Source of the DNA: Phyto melanocephala
Lineage: Eukaryota; Arthropoda; Insecta; Diptera; Rhinophoridae
NCBI GenBank assembly: GCA_941918925.1
Contig: OW799234.1
Coordinates: 58,694,968-58,758,967 of the forward strand
Direction of reading: 5' to 3'
DNA: 64,000 bases
The position numbers and the translations under genes are program-made. The notes below the pieces were generated by a model. It saw only the letters and a list, made by a program, of their open reading frames with translations. It was not told where the DNA came from and did no database searches. This document shows positions 24,087 to 36,960 of this stretch, piece by piece. How positions within the stretch are numbered: the stretch's first letter is position 1; the number at the start of each line of letters is the position of its first letter.

Positions 24087-26880
24087 AAATTTCTTTATGA
24101 TTTAGAAAAAAAGAAATCAAATATGCCTTTTGCACATAATTATTAATTTAATTTTCTAATCATTTTCTTTATTATATATTTATTTGCCTTATTTGCATAT
24201 ACATACATATACACATAAATATATTCCGAATATACCAAACCAATAGCAAAAACGTAATTGATAAATTTGTTGATTAAAAAAAATTCATAATTGTTTTAAT
24301 ATATTTTGAATAAACATTGATTTCTATATTTTAAAAAAGAAACAAATCAATTATATTTACTAACAGCATGATATATTTATGATTTTTGAAAATCTTCTAA
24401 AAACATAAATGAAAAATCATACAAAATTGACTAAAACAATTATTACACCTTCTAGTTGAAAATAATTAAAAATTACCGTTATATATTTTTTTTATTTAGA
24501 TTTTCTGAAAAGGAAAAAAGAATTAAAAGGAATTAAAAGGAATTAGTAAAAACTGAATTGAGCTTTAACAAGTTATTAAAAGTATTTGACTATTTTTGCA
24601 TGTTTAACGATAACACAAATATACAAGCTCTTAAGTTAATTAAGTGACCTTCGCTTTGTTGTTTGACTGAAATTGTTAATTCCTAGAATTTTTGTTATAC
24701 TCTAAAGCATGCACTCAAAATATTAATGAAGGAAATAGGTTTCATTTTGCCTGTATACAGTCTAAATTAATTTTCTCTTTTTATGTCAAAACCAAACACT
24801 CAAAGGAAAAAAACGCTTAATCCCTTAACTGGTAGACCAATACACTAAAAGAAAAAAAAAAAGGAAAAATGTTTAAAGTAAAACTATTTTAAATCAACAC
24901 ACAAAAAAAATCGTTCTATTAGTGCAAAATTTACTAGAAACCTAAGTTAAAAGAAATATATACATTTTTGTTTAACAGAGAAGCTTATTTCATCTCTAGT
25001 TTGCTCTGCTTTCAAAAATTTCAATATTATTTCTGTAAGAAAAAACCACAATCAAGTTTTGAATATTTCTTGAAAAAATAAGTCTATTGATTAAAAAATA
25101 AACTTCAGCTTAGTGTAATAGTAATAGTAATAGTTAATGGGACACTATATACGTGAAATTGAAACACCACAGGACACTTAATTCAAAAGAAAGTGAACAT
25201 GAAGGAAAAGAAAAATTTCGTAGTTTACAATATATGCAAAACTACAGAGTAAATGGTGGTACGATGAATAAAAGTGGAAAGATAATAATTTTGCTACATT
25301 TATACATTTCTTTCAATAAACCGTTATTTATTTTATTGCAAACACTAATCAACACTTTTGAAATTGACGTTTATTTAAACACACTTAAATATCACAACAT
25401 TAATTTAACTTAATTTAATATTTCACTCTCTTTCTCTTCTATTCTAACTATTTCTATTATTCTCTTTTTTTCTATAATAAGGCGTCACAATAGACCGTAA
25501 TGGTCTCCGGGTGAGGGTGTGAGGGTGGTGAGGGTAAGATATGGTATTGTGTATCTTAACATTAAAAAGAAATTTATGGAATTAAAAATTTTTAATCTAA
25601 CAGATTAACCATACGAAACATATACCCGGAAGAGTACAGAATAATAATCATAATTCGTTAGTAGAAATTAAAAAAATATATATTTAATTCAATTCAATGT
25701 TAATTTTTAAGTATATTTTAGTTTTGATATTAATTGAAAAATGGAAATCTCCTAATTTTTGTCACAAAAAATATTATCTATTAGTTTGAATACGTAACAC
25801 GAACGAACAGTAAAATCCGCAGAGTCTTGTTCACAAATTGGCAGCTTTTTTTTGTTGTGGCAAATATATAAAAAAAAACTTTTATTCTGATAGAAATTGT
25901 TCATAGCAGATCGACTTTGCTTTTGTTGCAAATTGGAATCATTACTGAATTTTTTTTTTAATATTTAACCTTGCTTTTGTAATGAAATGTAAAGATAAAC
26001 ACTGTCGATCTATTTTTTATTTTTTTTAAATATATGAGTTGTACAGAATACAAAAACTGATGAGTCAGCTTATTTTAATTTTCGATCAGAAAATTAGCCT
26101 GGAAAAATTGTTTGTTTGTTTATTTGTTTCCAACATCAAAGTAAACGCCAAAGTGTAACTTGTAAAAAAGTTGTCACATACGATGTTTCGGTCACTTCCC
26201 TTTATTATAGCATGTAGGAGGACGGAGCCACTAGGGTCATATAATTAATGCTAGTTATTTGATTCACTTACAAAAACTCAAAAAAAAAAAGAGAAATATA
26301 TCAGAACTAATTTACTGCCAAGCTGCACTACTTATCCGGGTATGGTATTTGTATGTTTAATAAAAAAAATGTATTGGTTGTAGACACAAATGTCAAAAAG
26401 AGTTTACTGGTAAAAAATTTCTAAATAAAAACAAATGCAATAATTTTTAATTATAAAAAAAATGTTGTTTTTTGTTTTTCCCTCTTTTGTGTCAAAGGCC
26501 AAAGACTCCATTCTATATGGTTAAATAGATATCACTAGTTTATCTTTTCTCTTCTCGTCTTTATTTTTTTTTCTATATATTTGAATGCAGTTTAATTTTA
26601 AAGCCAGAGTAAAGCTCAGCCTGTCCACGGTTGTTAAAATAGAATAAAGCACCAAGTTGTTGGCTTGTTTTTAAAAATATACACAGACTTATAGTAATGA
26701 AAATAATAATAAACTGCGAAATGCCAACGCTTACCGAGTGACGTTTAAAATATGCATTTGCAACAAGTTGAATATAAGGAAAATGATGAAATCCTTATAT
26801 TTTGATATGACAAATTACGAGCTAGAATAGCGACGAATTTAAGAAAACTACGAGTAGTCTTTTATTCAGATAAGATAAAA
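24087..26880. other. AT-rich DNA, no gene recognised
   Basis: An 86-codon frame at 25153-25413 has no recognisable motif. The segment 25484-25545 (GTCACAAT, GGTCTCCGGGTGAGGG) resembles 8820-8862 and is probably a piece of a shared repeat. Confidence 0.4.
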
Positions 26881-27627
26881 CTACTAACTACTGTGTGCAA
26901 TGAACACAAGGAGATTTGAAGGACTTTATATTAGGGTACAGTAAAAATACGAGCTAGTCTCTATGACGAAGGCAAGGAATATTCGCATGATATATTTTGG
27001 CTATTAAAAAAATAATGCGATCTAGCAATTACAATAAACACATGAAAAATTCGTCTATAACTCTTTTATCTAAATAAAGAGCACGTGTTTAAGAAATGTT
27101 ATGGGCACGGTTTTGGATCGACTTAAATTGGCCAAGTCAAAGTATTAAACGATCGGTGTCGGTAGCTGTTTGATTTTTCCCAAAATATTTGACTATTTAT
27201 ACTAAACCTAATATAAACTTTATGGGAATTACAAACAATTCAGAGCATTACTATGTGTTTCTTAATTTCCTCTGTAATAGCACATTGTAATGCATTGCAC
27301 TATAAAGAAGCTAGTTTCTACGATAAACGCAAGGAAATTTCGGATGACTTTGCTTTCGGCTATAGTAAAAATATGAGTAGTGAGTGCAACGACCACAAGG
27401 AAAATACGAAGGGCCTTGTATATTAGTCTTCAACGAAACTTGCATCTAAATACAGAGCACGTATTTGAGGAACAGCTATCGGTATGGTTTCGTGTAACAT
27501 TTTAAATAGCCAAGTAAAAGTGCTGCTTTGACTATTTATACTAAACCTAATATAAAATTAATGAGAATTATAAACAATTCACAGCTATTACTATGTGTTT
27601 CTTATTATAATTTGTAATGGCACATTG
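26881..27627. repeat. Degenerate direct-repeat block (offset about 340-360 bp)
   Basis: TTGACTATTTATACTAAACC followed by TAATATAAA occurs at 27189 and 27528, and GAATTA(C/T)A(A/C)ACAATTCA follows both. CTAGT(C/T)TCTA(C/T)GA and GCAAGGAA recur at 26953 and 27311. AGAGCACGT(G/A)TTT recurs at 27078 and 27455. Smaller motifs such as TGCAA(T/C)GA(A/C)CACAAGGA recur out of register, so this is an old tandem duplication with later rearrangement. No coding frame. Confidence 0.75.
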
Positions 27628-29340
27628 CAGTATAAAGATTTTTTTTTAATTCTTGATTATTAGAAAACTTAAAATAAATTGTCATCTTCTACATATTTCT
27701 GATACTATTTAAAGAAACTTCATATTTTCTCCTTTGCAATGTTTGATGATTTTCTTACACTGTAAAGAGAGAGAGAGAGAGACAGGGATAAATCGTCGGT
27801 CGTAAATTTTTGTGTTCTATATGTATAGGTTTTATATGTCACATAGAAAACAATAATTTACGAACAACGATATAGCATTTCTAAAATCACCTGGCTTGAC
27901 TAAATATCACAGTCCTATTTGAGGTAAATAAAATTCTCAATACACTAATATATAACTTTTCTTCACATACAAATTCATGTAAATCGTACTAATGGCAACA
28001 AAAAAGTCATCCTGTGAAAATATGTGTATGTTTTCTACAAAACCCCAAAAAGAAATGAAAATAAAATAAAACATAAGGGACGCATAAAAGAAAACAAAAT
28101 ATTGACACTTACTTTGACCAGAAATTTTACCCCTGAAGATATACGCACAGGAGAAAACGTATGCCTTAGAAACAAGAGTGAATCTTTTTTGTAACTCAAT
28201 TTGATTTTAATTCCTCATGTTGTTAAAAAACAAAAAATACAAAATCTGACAACACATGGTAGAAAATAAGCAAGACAAAAGCAAAAGGAAAATGTGATGA
28301 AAACGTTATTTTGTGGGTCAAGAAGAAAAATATATAATCTTCTAACCTGAAAAAGTCAGGTAAAAGGTAACACACTTATACAGAAAAAATTCAATTCCAG
28401 AGTCAACAACAAAATTTGTAAAACTAAGAATTTTTTATATTAACACCAATTACCTAAATTGAAAAAAAAAATAGAAAATGTGAGATAAAATCAGTATATT
28501 CAATATATTTTTTTAAAACAAGATTTGAAGAAATCATTAATAATAACAATCAGAGTAATTATGTTTATTTAGTGTATGTTTTTACATTTTGATAATAAAA
28601 TTTTCTGTGTAGATACAGAAAATACATTTATCTGCAAAAATAAAAATTACCTGCCTTTAAAAAAAATACGTTTACGTTTTTAAGTTTGTTTCTATCGGGC
28701 TTTGTTTTTTCATGGGTATTTATCAACCGATTTTTTTACTTATAACTTATATTATTCGCAATATTTATTTTTTCTTTTTCTGAAAATTTATAAAAATGTT
28801 AAATCTTTCCTCTACACATGACGACTTGAAAACAAAAATAGTATTCATTTTGCATGAAAAAAAAATTTATTGCTACTTATGTCTCAGTAACTCCTTTATT
28901 CTTGATAATACAGAAAAACGTTATTAAGCTGACTTAAAGGAAACTTTATGGTTAATCGTTTGCTGGTATTTCTGTCAAAAATCATTCATCTAACGATCGG
29001 TCTCTGTTCCAGAAACCATTTGATATCCTAAAAGACTACACTTATAACCAGTCTGCTACAAGTTCTATGGTATTACTAATGCATGTGGTACTGGATAAAA
29101 CTCTGGTATGTCGCGAGTGAACTCTACCAACTGTTTGGTTGTATTAATAGCATCTTCTTACGCCACCCCACAAAGGTCTCAAAATCACTTAGATAACATG
29201 CCCCCACGGGACAGAAAGTATTCTAAATATCCGGTTATTATTAGCTGTTATTCTATTTCAGATTTCATTTTCAGATTTGATTTCATTTCAATTCTGAATT
29301 GGAAAAAAAAACAACGTCCAGAATATTGATAAAAAAAAGG
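27628..29340. other. AT-rich DNA with (GA)n tract
   Basis: A (GA)n microsatellite lies at 27767-27781. A 73-codon frame at 29108-29329 sits in a slightly GC-richer patch next to a mariner remnant but has no recognised motif. Confidence 0.4.
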
Positions 29341-29344
29341 TCAG

Positions 29345-29874
29345 TTAAAGGCTCCGCTATAAAAAAAGTGTAGCTTCGACTGTGTAGCAAGTAGCGTCGT
29401 TTTTTTGAAACCAAATGTTGCCAATATCCTCCTCTTCAATTTTTGTGAACAAAAATTTGTTCAACATGGCCCGATAACGATCGCCATTGACTACGGCTAC
29501 TCCTTTGTCATTTTCGCAGAAAAATGGCCCAGTTATGCCCCTGCACCAAAATCCGCACCAAACAGTGACTCGTTTTGGGTGTATCGGCTTTTCAATGTAT
29601 GCGTAGGGGTTTTCTGTGCCCCAAATGCGATAATTTTGCTTGTTTACATACCCGCCAAGATCAAAATGAGCTTCATTTGAAAAGATGATTTTTTTTGGCA
29701 AAATCGGCCAAAGTAATGTCGCAATATTTCCCAGCGTTGTTTAAGCATATACACAACCATATTCGTTCAGCGGAAGGATAAAACTAATTATCTGTCAAAT
29801 CAGACATAAGCTAAGTGTTACCATTTACGAAACAAGCACTAGTTGAAAAAAACGTTAGATGGCGGACCCTTTAT
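29345..29874 (-). pseudogene. Internally deleted DD41D mariner transposase
   Basis: Read on the minus strand from about 29745, the start LKQRWEILRHYFGRFCQK is the N-terminal helix-turn-helix region. It is joined directly to the catalytic region (KKIIFSNEAHFDLGGYVN, then VTVWCGFWCRGITGPFF and VNGDRYRAMLN), ending at WFQKNDATCYT near 29360. The intervening DNA-binding and linker region is deleted. The first catalytic aspartate (normally FSDEAHF) is Asn here, the second motif (QQDGATCHT) is altered, and the third aspartate and C-terminus are missing. The outer sequence near 29874 (AAATAAAGGGTCCGCC on the minus strand) may be the 5' terminus. It is not functional. Confidence 0.75.
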
Positions 29875-31970
29875 TTGGTTTGATAATAATATCAAATATT
29901 GTATGTCATAAGACAAGATGTTTTCATTATGCATATGAACCTCATTTCTAAGTTTGCAAATGTACTTAAAAAATTAAATATTTTAAAAAAAGCTACCAAG
30001 TGAAAAACTTCATAAGAAAAAATTGCCCTCTCGCAAAGGAAAACCATAGTTACTACATGATCACGATGGTCATATTATAGTTTTGATAACAATATTTGGC
30101 TCAAAAAAAATGTAATAGCTATTATTATATTGTCTTATCATCTATTTTGCCACTATTATCAATTGTTTGTTTGAATTTAATCATTTAATATTTACACTTC
30201 ATGAAAATTAAGTTTTTTAAATGTAAAATAATTTAGAAGAGGGCAAAGCTTGTCTTCGTTATTTATAGTCATAAAATGATTATAGAATAATACTTTAATC
30301 AAACATAATAATAAGATGTAGCTGACAACTATTTTAACCACTATCATACAATATATTGCTCTGTTCAGCTGTATATATTAAGGCGTATAATAAATATTAA
30401 AGATAAATATATATTCAGCATAGTTTATCGGCTTTTTAATGTTGAAAGCTTTAGAAGAGTAAGTTGTGTGAAGTATAAGGTTAAGTTAATTAGACTTAGG
30501 AAAAAAATCTAAAACATATCGATCTCCGCTAATAATAAGTTGCAATAAGCCAACATTATTGAGGCCAACGCTCAAACAGACCTCCGCAAAGTCAATGAAT
30601 ATTACACTTTAAAAAAAAAAGGATTTTGGAACAATACCATAATCCGCACAAGGGTTCTTAAAGTATTGAAAACAATCTATTTTTTTTTAAACATTGATAC
30701 GTTTTTATTGGAAAAATAAATATGTACGCATTTGCTTTATGCTTCACAAATATATATGAATCTACATATTTGCATGTGTTGTCATACACACAATCTGAAC
30801 TCTATTTAAATATATTTTATGTCTGTTCTGTTTACGTATCTATTATTGCAACATTTTTTTTTATATTTCACCACAGTTTTTGAACCAAAGTACAGTCGAG
30901 AATAAAATTTTTAATTTATTTACTTATTTTGTGTAAAAGCTAATAAATATATTAAACTAATGGACACCTATTTTCAAGAACATTATCAACATAAAAAATA
31001 CGCCAAAATGTTTTTTTTATATAAGCAGAATTATATGGACCTAAATAGATTCAATTTTAAAAATTATCAAAAAAGCAAAAGTTAGTACAAGATGGTATTT
31101 CCAAAATATGCAACTAGCATTGCATTCACAACTATATTACGATGAGAATGGGTCATCCGCAGTATTTGTAAGTAGCTTTAGAACGTGAAATAATATTTAT
31201 AATAAATAAAAAAATACTAACAACACAAATTTTAACAATATGTTTTTAATTTTACCTTAACAGAAACACTATCACAAAACCTCACTCTTAATTAAGGCTT
31301 TTAATCATAAGTTTCGTATAGATCTGGAATTAAATTCGTAAGTAAAAATTTTTAACTGCCACACAATAAATTCAGATTATTTAAAATAAATTCAGAATTA
31401 TTAAAAAACTATTTTAAAAAATTAAAAAAATAAATTTTAAGAAACACAATATGTTGTTTACTCTGCCAATAGGTTACAAAAATAATATATTTTCAATACA
31501 GGTTACTATAAACGATAGTCAACATACACTCCGATTCAAATCATTAATAAAAATATAAATAAATAATCACTTGTTATAAATAATTAGCGTCGAAACTAGT
31601 ACAAATTTTTAAATGCATGCGTAATATCGTTCAACATAAACAAATATTATTTACTTATGCAACAATGTTTTCAACTCATCGAATATGAATGTTTTATATG
31701 TATTAAGAAGAACAATATGCAGTTTATAGATACATATTTGCCGAAGCACATATTTTTAATAACACGCTAATGCTCATCAGTAAAACCTTCTTATGTTATG
31801 TTTTGTTAGGCTAATATGCTTAACGGGTCGTATGATTGATATTTAATTTGTTACAGTTTTGTAAGTATCAATCATACGCCTTATCTTTTTACAATACCAG
31901 AAACCTTAATGAACACGAATAATAATTATTAATAACTTCAAAGTTAAATAAAGTTGTACTTGTCTATAAA
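29875..31970. other. AT-rich DNA, no gene recognised
   Basis: The only structure noted is a short inverted repeat, CGTATGATTGATA at 31829 with TATCAATCATACG at about 31866, separated by about 24 bases. Confidence 0.45.
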
Positions 31971-32255
31971 ACAAGTAAGAGCACTATATTCGGCTGTGCC
32001 GAATCTTTTATACCCACCACCAATTTTTGTGTACATTTAAAGCACAATATTCATTATACTGTTAATCGCTATGGAATAATCTTTTTATAATAAGATGTGT
32101 ATAATAAGATAATAAGATGGGTGGTTATTTTAAGGGCCCATGTTGAAGGTGAACCACACCTTAACGTCAAGTTTTTTCTTGCATTTCATTTGACATTTCT
32201 CAGTATCGGACTACCTAAATTTGAACCGTTTCTTTGGTGGCGGGTATAATGAAAA
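31971..32255 (-). mobile_element. Family A repeat, short copy, head-to-head with the next
   Basis: It starts ACAAGTAAGAGCACTATATT with the perfect hairpin ATTCGGCTGTGCCGAAT and TATACCCACCACCAATTTTT. It ends GGTGGCGGGTATAATG. The middle is replaced by a mariner end fragment (32113-32225). Confidence 0.75.
32113..32225 (+). mobile_element. 5'-end fragment of a DD41D mariner
   Basis: AAGGGCCCATGTTGAAGGTG through GGACTACCTAAATTTGAACC aligns closely with 45285-45380 and 52070-52165, the 5' untranslated part of the DD41D deletion derivatives. It stops just before the transposase start codon would occur. Confidence 0.7.
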
Positions 32256-32271
32256 TTTTTAAGAAAATTAT

Positions 32272-33394
32272 TTTAATACCCGCCACCTAAAAATTGGTAG
32301 GGGTATATTCATTTTGTCATACCCATTTGAGACCCCATAAAGTAAATATATTCTGAATCGGAGTTTAATTTTATGACGATCTAGCTATGTCCGTCCCGCT
32401 GTCCGTCTGTTGAAAGCCCGATAGAGGTCGAACCGAAAAAGTTTGGGGGCTCACATTTTGCCAGAATATTTCTTATATACAACGTTTGTTTAATACTAAA
32501 AATGGGCTAAATCAGAATATTAGGAAAAGATTTTAGCTCGTAATGCCAGAGTAGGTAAAAACCGTGTCCTTCGAACATTGAATAAAATGCAATTGTGTCC
32601 AAGCGCGTAGAGCCATGAAACTTCGAATATATATTTCCTAAGTATACATGTATATTTTTTTCCAAAAAACTGTTTAAATCTATGAGTTAGCAAAGGAGTT
32701 ATAATTAAAAATCTACGATAATTTATACCGCGCAGTGTATTTTACGGTATATTCAAACTTTAAAACGTTACAAAACTTGCAAGATCAGATGTATGGTTCT
32801 GAAATTCGGCAAACATTGCTTTTTGGTTAAATGCCTTGTACTAACGGAAAATAAATATGACACGCCCACTTTGGCGCCCACCTCCCATATAACGTTTTGC
32901 CTCAAATTCATATAACTTCTCTGTGAATAAATATTTTGGGAGTTTATTCTATATTAAAATATCTGAGTTAAGTTTATAGGCAGGACCTTTTTTGATACGC
33001 CTTTTATAAAGCCCACTTTTCACGTAATCTACTGATAATGAAATTTAAAATCTCATAAGACCGTTAAAATTGAAACGCCCACTTTAACGCCTACCTCCCA
33101 TATAACGCTTTATCTTTAATTTATGTAATTTCTCTCTGGACTACGATTTTTTAAGAATAAAGGACTATATTGAAATATCGAAGTTGAATTTATTAGTAAA
33201 AACTACATTGACACGCCAACTTTAATGTTTTCATTGAAAAACTAAATTTACGAAAATATTTTCGAAGTTATACAAAGAAAGTTAATTAAGATTAAAGTTG
33301 ATAACAAAATAATAAATTTTGTGCTATAAAAGTACACAAAATTGGTGGTGGGTATCGAAAATTCGGCACAGTCGAATATAGTGCTCTTACTTGT
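32272..33394 (+). mobile_element. Family A repeat, longest copy, about 1.1 kb
   Basis: It begins AATACCCGCCACCTAAAAAT and contains GAGACCCCATAAAGTAAATA and CTATGTCCGTCC. It ends GGTGGTGGGTATCG, then ATTCGGCACAGTCGAAT and GTGCTCTTACTTGTT. Together with 31971-32255 it creates about 85 bp of inverted repeat at the outer ends, which mimics a single TIR element. Confidence 0.75.
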
Positions 33395-33599
33395 TATTAT
33401 GTAAAAAGTTGTATGACAAATGTTTGCTAAACAATATATCATCCAAATGCCACCTATGGCTACGGTGCCATTCTTCTATCCGGTGGTCAATGACACTAAG
33501 ATATCATATAAGTATCGTAATAATTATCTTATTTCATATGTTTTGAATTAGGTTAAGCTTATTATTGTACACTTTTTATTATCAACAGAAAGAAATCCA

Positions 33600-34300
33600 A
33601 CTTTATTAAATCACGTGATCATGGCGGCTAATTATCATCATCAAGAAGTGAGATAGATGGCCATTAAGTCTCTCGCGAAACTTGTTGGATCCACATCTTT
33701 GCCGTTTCATATCCTCAATTTCTGGCCACAAGAAGTCCGTTATCATCTCGCGATAACGAATACTTTTCACGGTAACTACTTGGCTGACCTCAATTTCAAA
33801 GAAGTGTGGTCTGATGATTTTGTCAGCCCATAAACAGCACCACATACCTACTACTTGTAGATGCATCGGTTTTCAACAATCACTCGTGGATTCTCATGAG
33901 GCAATTCTGCTTGCTTACGAATCCACTGAGGTTGAAGTGTGCCCCGTTACTAAAGGTGGTTTTCTTTGTGAATTTACCATTAACTTCTATGTCTGTTCAA
34001 TCAACCATTCGGCGTTTTAACGAAGCTTAAAATTCTCAGTAGGCTTCTGCTCTCGAGTAAGTTGAAATTGTAAGTCTGTTAATAAATTTCTTTGAAATTT
34101 AAATCGATAATATTCGTGAAATGTTTAGTTGTTGGGCACGACGATGAGTCGAAGTTGATGGAACTTCCACCACACTATCGCAAACAAAAGCAATGTGTTC
34201 CGGTGAATGAACATGGTGAGTATGTAAGGGAAGTTTTACATTTTCCACTAACTCGCTTTTATGAGATTCACCACAATTCTGCATAGTGTGGACACATTTT
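33600..34300 (-). pseudogene. Decayed DD41D mariner transposase relic
   Basis: Read on the minus strand from about 34290: PEHIAF and EVPSTSTHRRAQQLNIS match the linker and second helix-turn-helix of DD41D transposases. LSGFVSKQNCL at about 33930 matches the region after the first catalytic Asp. VGMWCCLWADKIIRPHFFEI at about 33850 and RYREMITDFLWPEIEDM at about 33750 match the central catalytic region. Successive blocks lie in different frames, so several frameshifts and stops are present. The C-terminal third is not seen. It looks related to the copies at 45267 and 52052 but is older. Confidence 0.65.
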
Positions 34301-34428
34301 CTGTCGACGACAAAAAAATCACGGATATAATTCTAACCAAATAACGAAATACAAAACGAGAACAAATTACTCATATTTGTTTAAAATAAAGCTGTACTGC
34401 TCTTGTCATATAAATTATTAAAGGCCTA

Positions 34429-35389
34429 GGTAAGGTTAGGTTAGATCCGGCAGCCGCCCGAAGGCATAGCTCACTTGGGTCCTCCGAGGGTTCCGTTGTG
34501 ATACCGTAAGCACCAACGTCCGTTCGTCTATGTCCTCTGGCCGTCGTTCCTCAGCCATCTTGTCATTTTTACGAAGGTGTGGATCTTTCCCAGATCAACT
34601 GCGGAAAGACAAGTCTTTCTTATTCGCTGACCTAGAATATGGTGTCTCAGGTCCCTGAATGCAGGACAATTACAGAGAAGATGTTCAGTTGTCTCCTCCT
34701 CTTCCTCTTTATCGCAACTTCTACAGAAATCGTTGTAGGGGATTTTCAGCCTTTTCGCATGTGTATCTATAGGTCAGTGTCCGGTAATGACCGCTATGAG
34801 GTTCCTAAGGTGTATTCGGGGCATATTCACTACATGTTGCGTCCTATGCACATCCATGTCAGGCCAGATCCTTCTGGTTTCCAAACAAGTGGGTTTTCTT
34901 ACCCATCTTTCCTTGGCATCCAAATAGACTGGATGCGAGATTAGCTGCTTACCCTTCGATAAGGTAATACCCAAATCACAACTGGATTCAACCGAATCTA
35001 AGTTGGTACCGGCTTTTGCAAGTGCATCAGCTCTATCATTACTATGAATATCCCCATGTCCTGGAATCCACACAAGGGTAACCGTCGAATGTCTCGCTAT
35101 CTCCTCAAGAGACACCCGGCATTCCTGGGCAGTTTTTGATGTGTTGTAAATACTCTCAAGGGATCTAATAGCCGCCTTGCTGTCAGTAAATATATAAGTA
35201 TCCATGCCAGGTATTTCATTACACTGAATCTGTTCCGCGGCTGTCTTAATAGTCATTAATTTGGCCTTCATTGCGCTACAATAATCCGTTAGCCTTAATG
35301 ATAATTTAAAACCCAACTGAGTCGAAAAGGTACTACATCCAGTTCCAGCATGTGATTTCGATCCATCAGTAAATATCGTCAGTAATATA
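34429..35389 (-). pseudogene. 5'-truncated LINE: RNase H and C-terminal zinc-knuckle region
   Basis: On the minus strand, TDGSKSHAG opens an RNase H domain: FTDSKAAIRSLES in the middle and WIPGHGDIHSNDRADALAKA at its end. The usual catalytic Glu region reads SAMKAKLMTIKTA, with Lys where Glu is expected. After a frameshift, NDFCRSCDKEEE and EHLLCNCPAFRDLR give a Cys/His C-terminal motif. The 3' end is CTAACCTAACCTTACC. The 9-bp target duplication AAAGGCCTA flanks the element (34420-34428 and 35390-35398), so it inserted already truncated. The clade is probably I, LOA or R1-like, as ORF2 carries RNase H; the reverse transcriptase is absent. Confidence 0.8.
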
Positions 35390-35398
35390 AAAGGCCTA

Positions 35399-36430
35399 TA
35401 AAGGGCTTATTTAACTGATTTTCTATGAAAATTTTAATAACAAATCTCTAACAAACTATCTGAAATTTTAGGAGTTTGACCATTATCATTTGGACGGGAT
35501 ATTTAATCCTACAACTGCTGTTAACGAATCAACATCAGTGATTAAATAATAAACAAAATATTTTATGATTGCTCTAAAATAAAACTTATGCAATAGATTG
35601 CGTACATCATGCTGCCTCATTAAAAAACCTTTATATTTTACGAGCATATTAAGATTATTTCCTACAAGTTCTTTCGCAAATTGTTCAAAGGAGTACAGTG
35701 AATATTATTTTTCTGTAGATTTTATTTATTTTTCTTTTTTATATTGTTTCGGATGTATATTCTTTATTTGAAAATGATATGGTTGACTTACTTTTCATAA
35801 ATTAAAAATTTAATATAAATTAACATGTAAACAATTATAATTTAATTATTTCATTAAATTTACTTTTTCAAGTACTATTCTTTCCTATGAAGTTACATAA
35901 ATGGGTTTTCATTTTTATACATTTATTTATTTAATTTATCTGTGGAAAAGAAGAACCTGTTATCTCCAATGTACACCGACGGCAATAAACTTACATAGAA
36001 AACTACAAAATACCTGTGTGTCAATAAGAGGCCACAGATCTGTGCTAAATAAACTTAGTAAATGAGAAATAAGAATTTTGCATACCTGAGCCAGGCAGTG
36101 TGAGTTGTGTGCATAATGCCTTAAACCAAGCATTTGAAAATGTTTTTTATTTAAAAAAATCGCACAAAGTTTATCAAGTGGCTATAAATGCAAACAAATT
36201 AAACATTTTTTAAAAACTCTGTGTAAGTGCTAAGGGTGCCGATCACTTCTTTGAAATCAGATATTATTGGCAACTATGAAAACTTTAGCATCATGATAAT
36301 TAATTTCGTTTAGCCTGATATGAATGATTTAGATAGACCTGATGAATTGCATGTTAAAGATTTGTATCCGCCTTTCAAATCCTTATATTTGATTGACGTT
36401 AATAAAATTTAGCCGTCATAGGAAACATAC
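35399..36430. other. AT-rich DNA, possibly with an older LINE segment
   Basis: No clear feature. YTDGNKL at about 35975 on the plus strand could be the start of the RNase H domain of the relic that follows, but the sequence between is not readable as one. Confidence 0.3.
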
Positions 36431-36960
36431 TCATACAAACATTTCCAAATATAAAACTTATCTGGACACCAGGTCATTAGCAAACTCAAGGTAATGAGTT
36501 TACAATCAAAATAGTAAAGGAAGCAACAAGAGCTCCATTTTTGATGACACACAATCACAAGATTACCGATATCAACCGACTGTTAAAAAAAACACTGTTA
36601 CGATAGCAACAACATATTTCAGCAAACACTTAAGTGGTATAGAACGAGAAACTGTAACAAATTTAATATAAACACATTTCTTAAAAGTAAAATCAATCTC
36701 GTAAACAAAAGAAATATTGTTGAACTGGAAGAACTGCGCTTGGGACACTCCAAACTGTCCCACGGACATTTAATAGGCCTACAAGTACCACAAATTTTTA
36801 ACTGCATTTAAACATCGGCTGAAATTGTTAAACACATATTTTCTACATGCCCGAAATTTCACCAACAACGTAGAAAATTTTTTCAAGACCATCCTAATAC
36901 TATTACTTCAACTCACCGATCCTACCAAAATCAAAACAAACCAAATTACTACTTTTTTTT
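36431..36960 (+). pseudogene. Heavily decayed LINE RNase H/C-terminal relic
   Basis: On the plus strand NIKLIWTPGH (36450) is followed by GNEFTIKIVKEATRAPFL and HNHKITDINR (to about 36590). After frameshifts, LEELRLGHSKLSHGHLIGL lies at about 36720 and KHIFSTCPKFHQQR at about 36830. These match the end of the RNase H domain and the distal Cys/His motif of I/Jockey-type LINE ORF2 proteins. Several stops interrupt it, and no element ends were found. Confidence 0.6.

Noticed and set aside
29405..29680. 91-codon plus-strand ORF
   Set aside because: It is the antisense shadow of the mariner transposase fragment on the minus strand.
31971..33394. A single 1.42-kb TIR transposon
   Set aside because: Internal ends at about 32250 and 32274 show two separate hairpin-tailed elements in opposite orientation.
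34429..34450. GGTTAGGTTAG as a telomere-like repeat
   Set aside because: It is only the short TAACC-type 3' end of the LINE on the minus strand, with two units.
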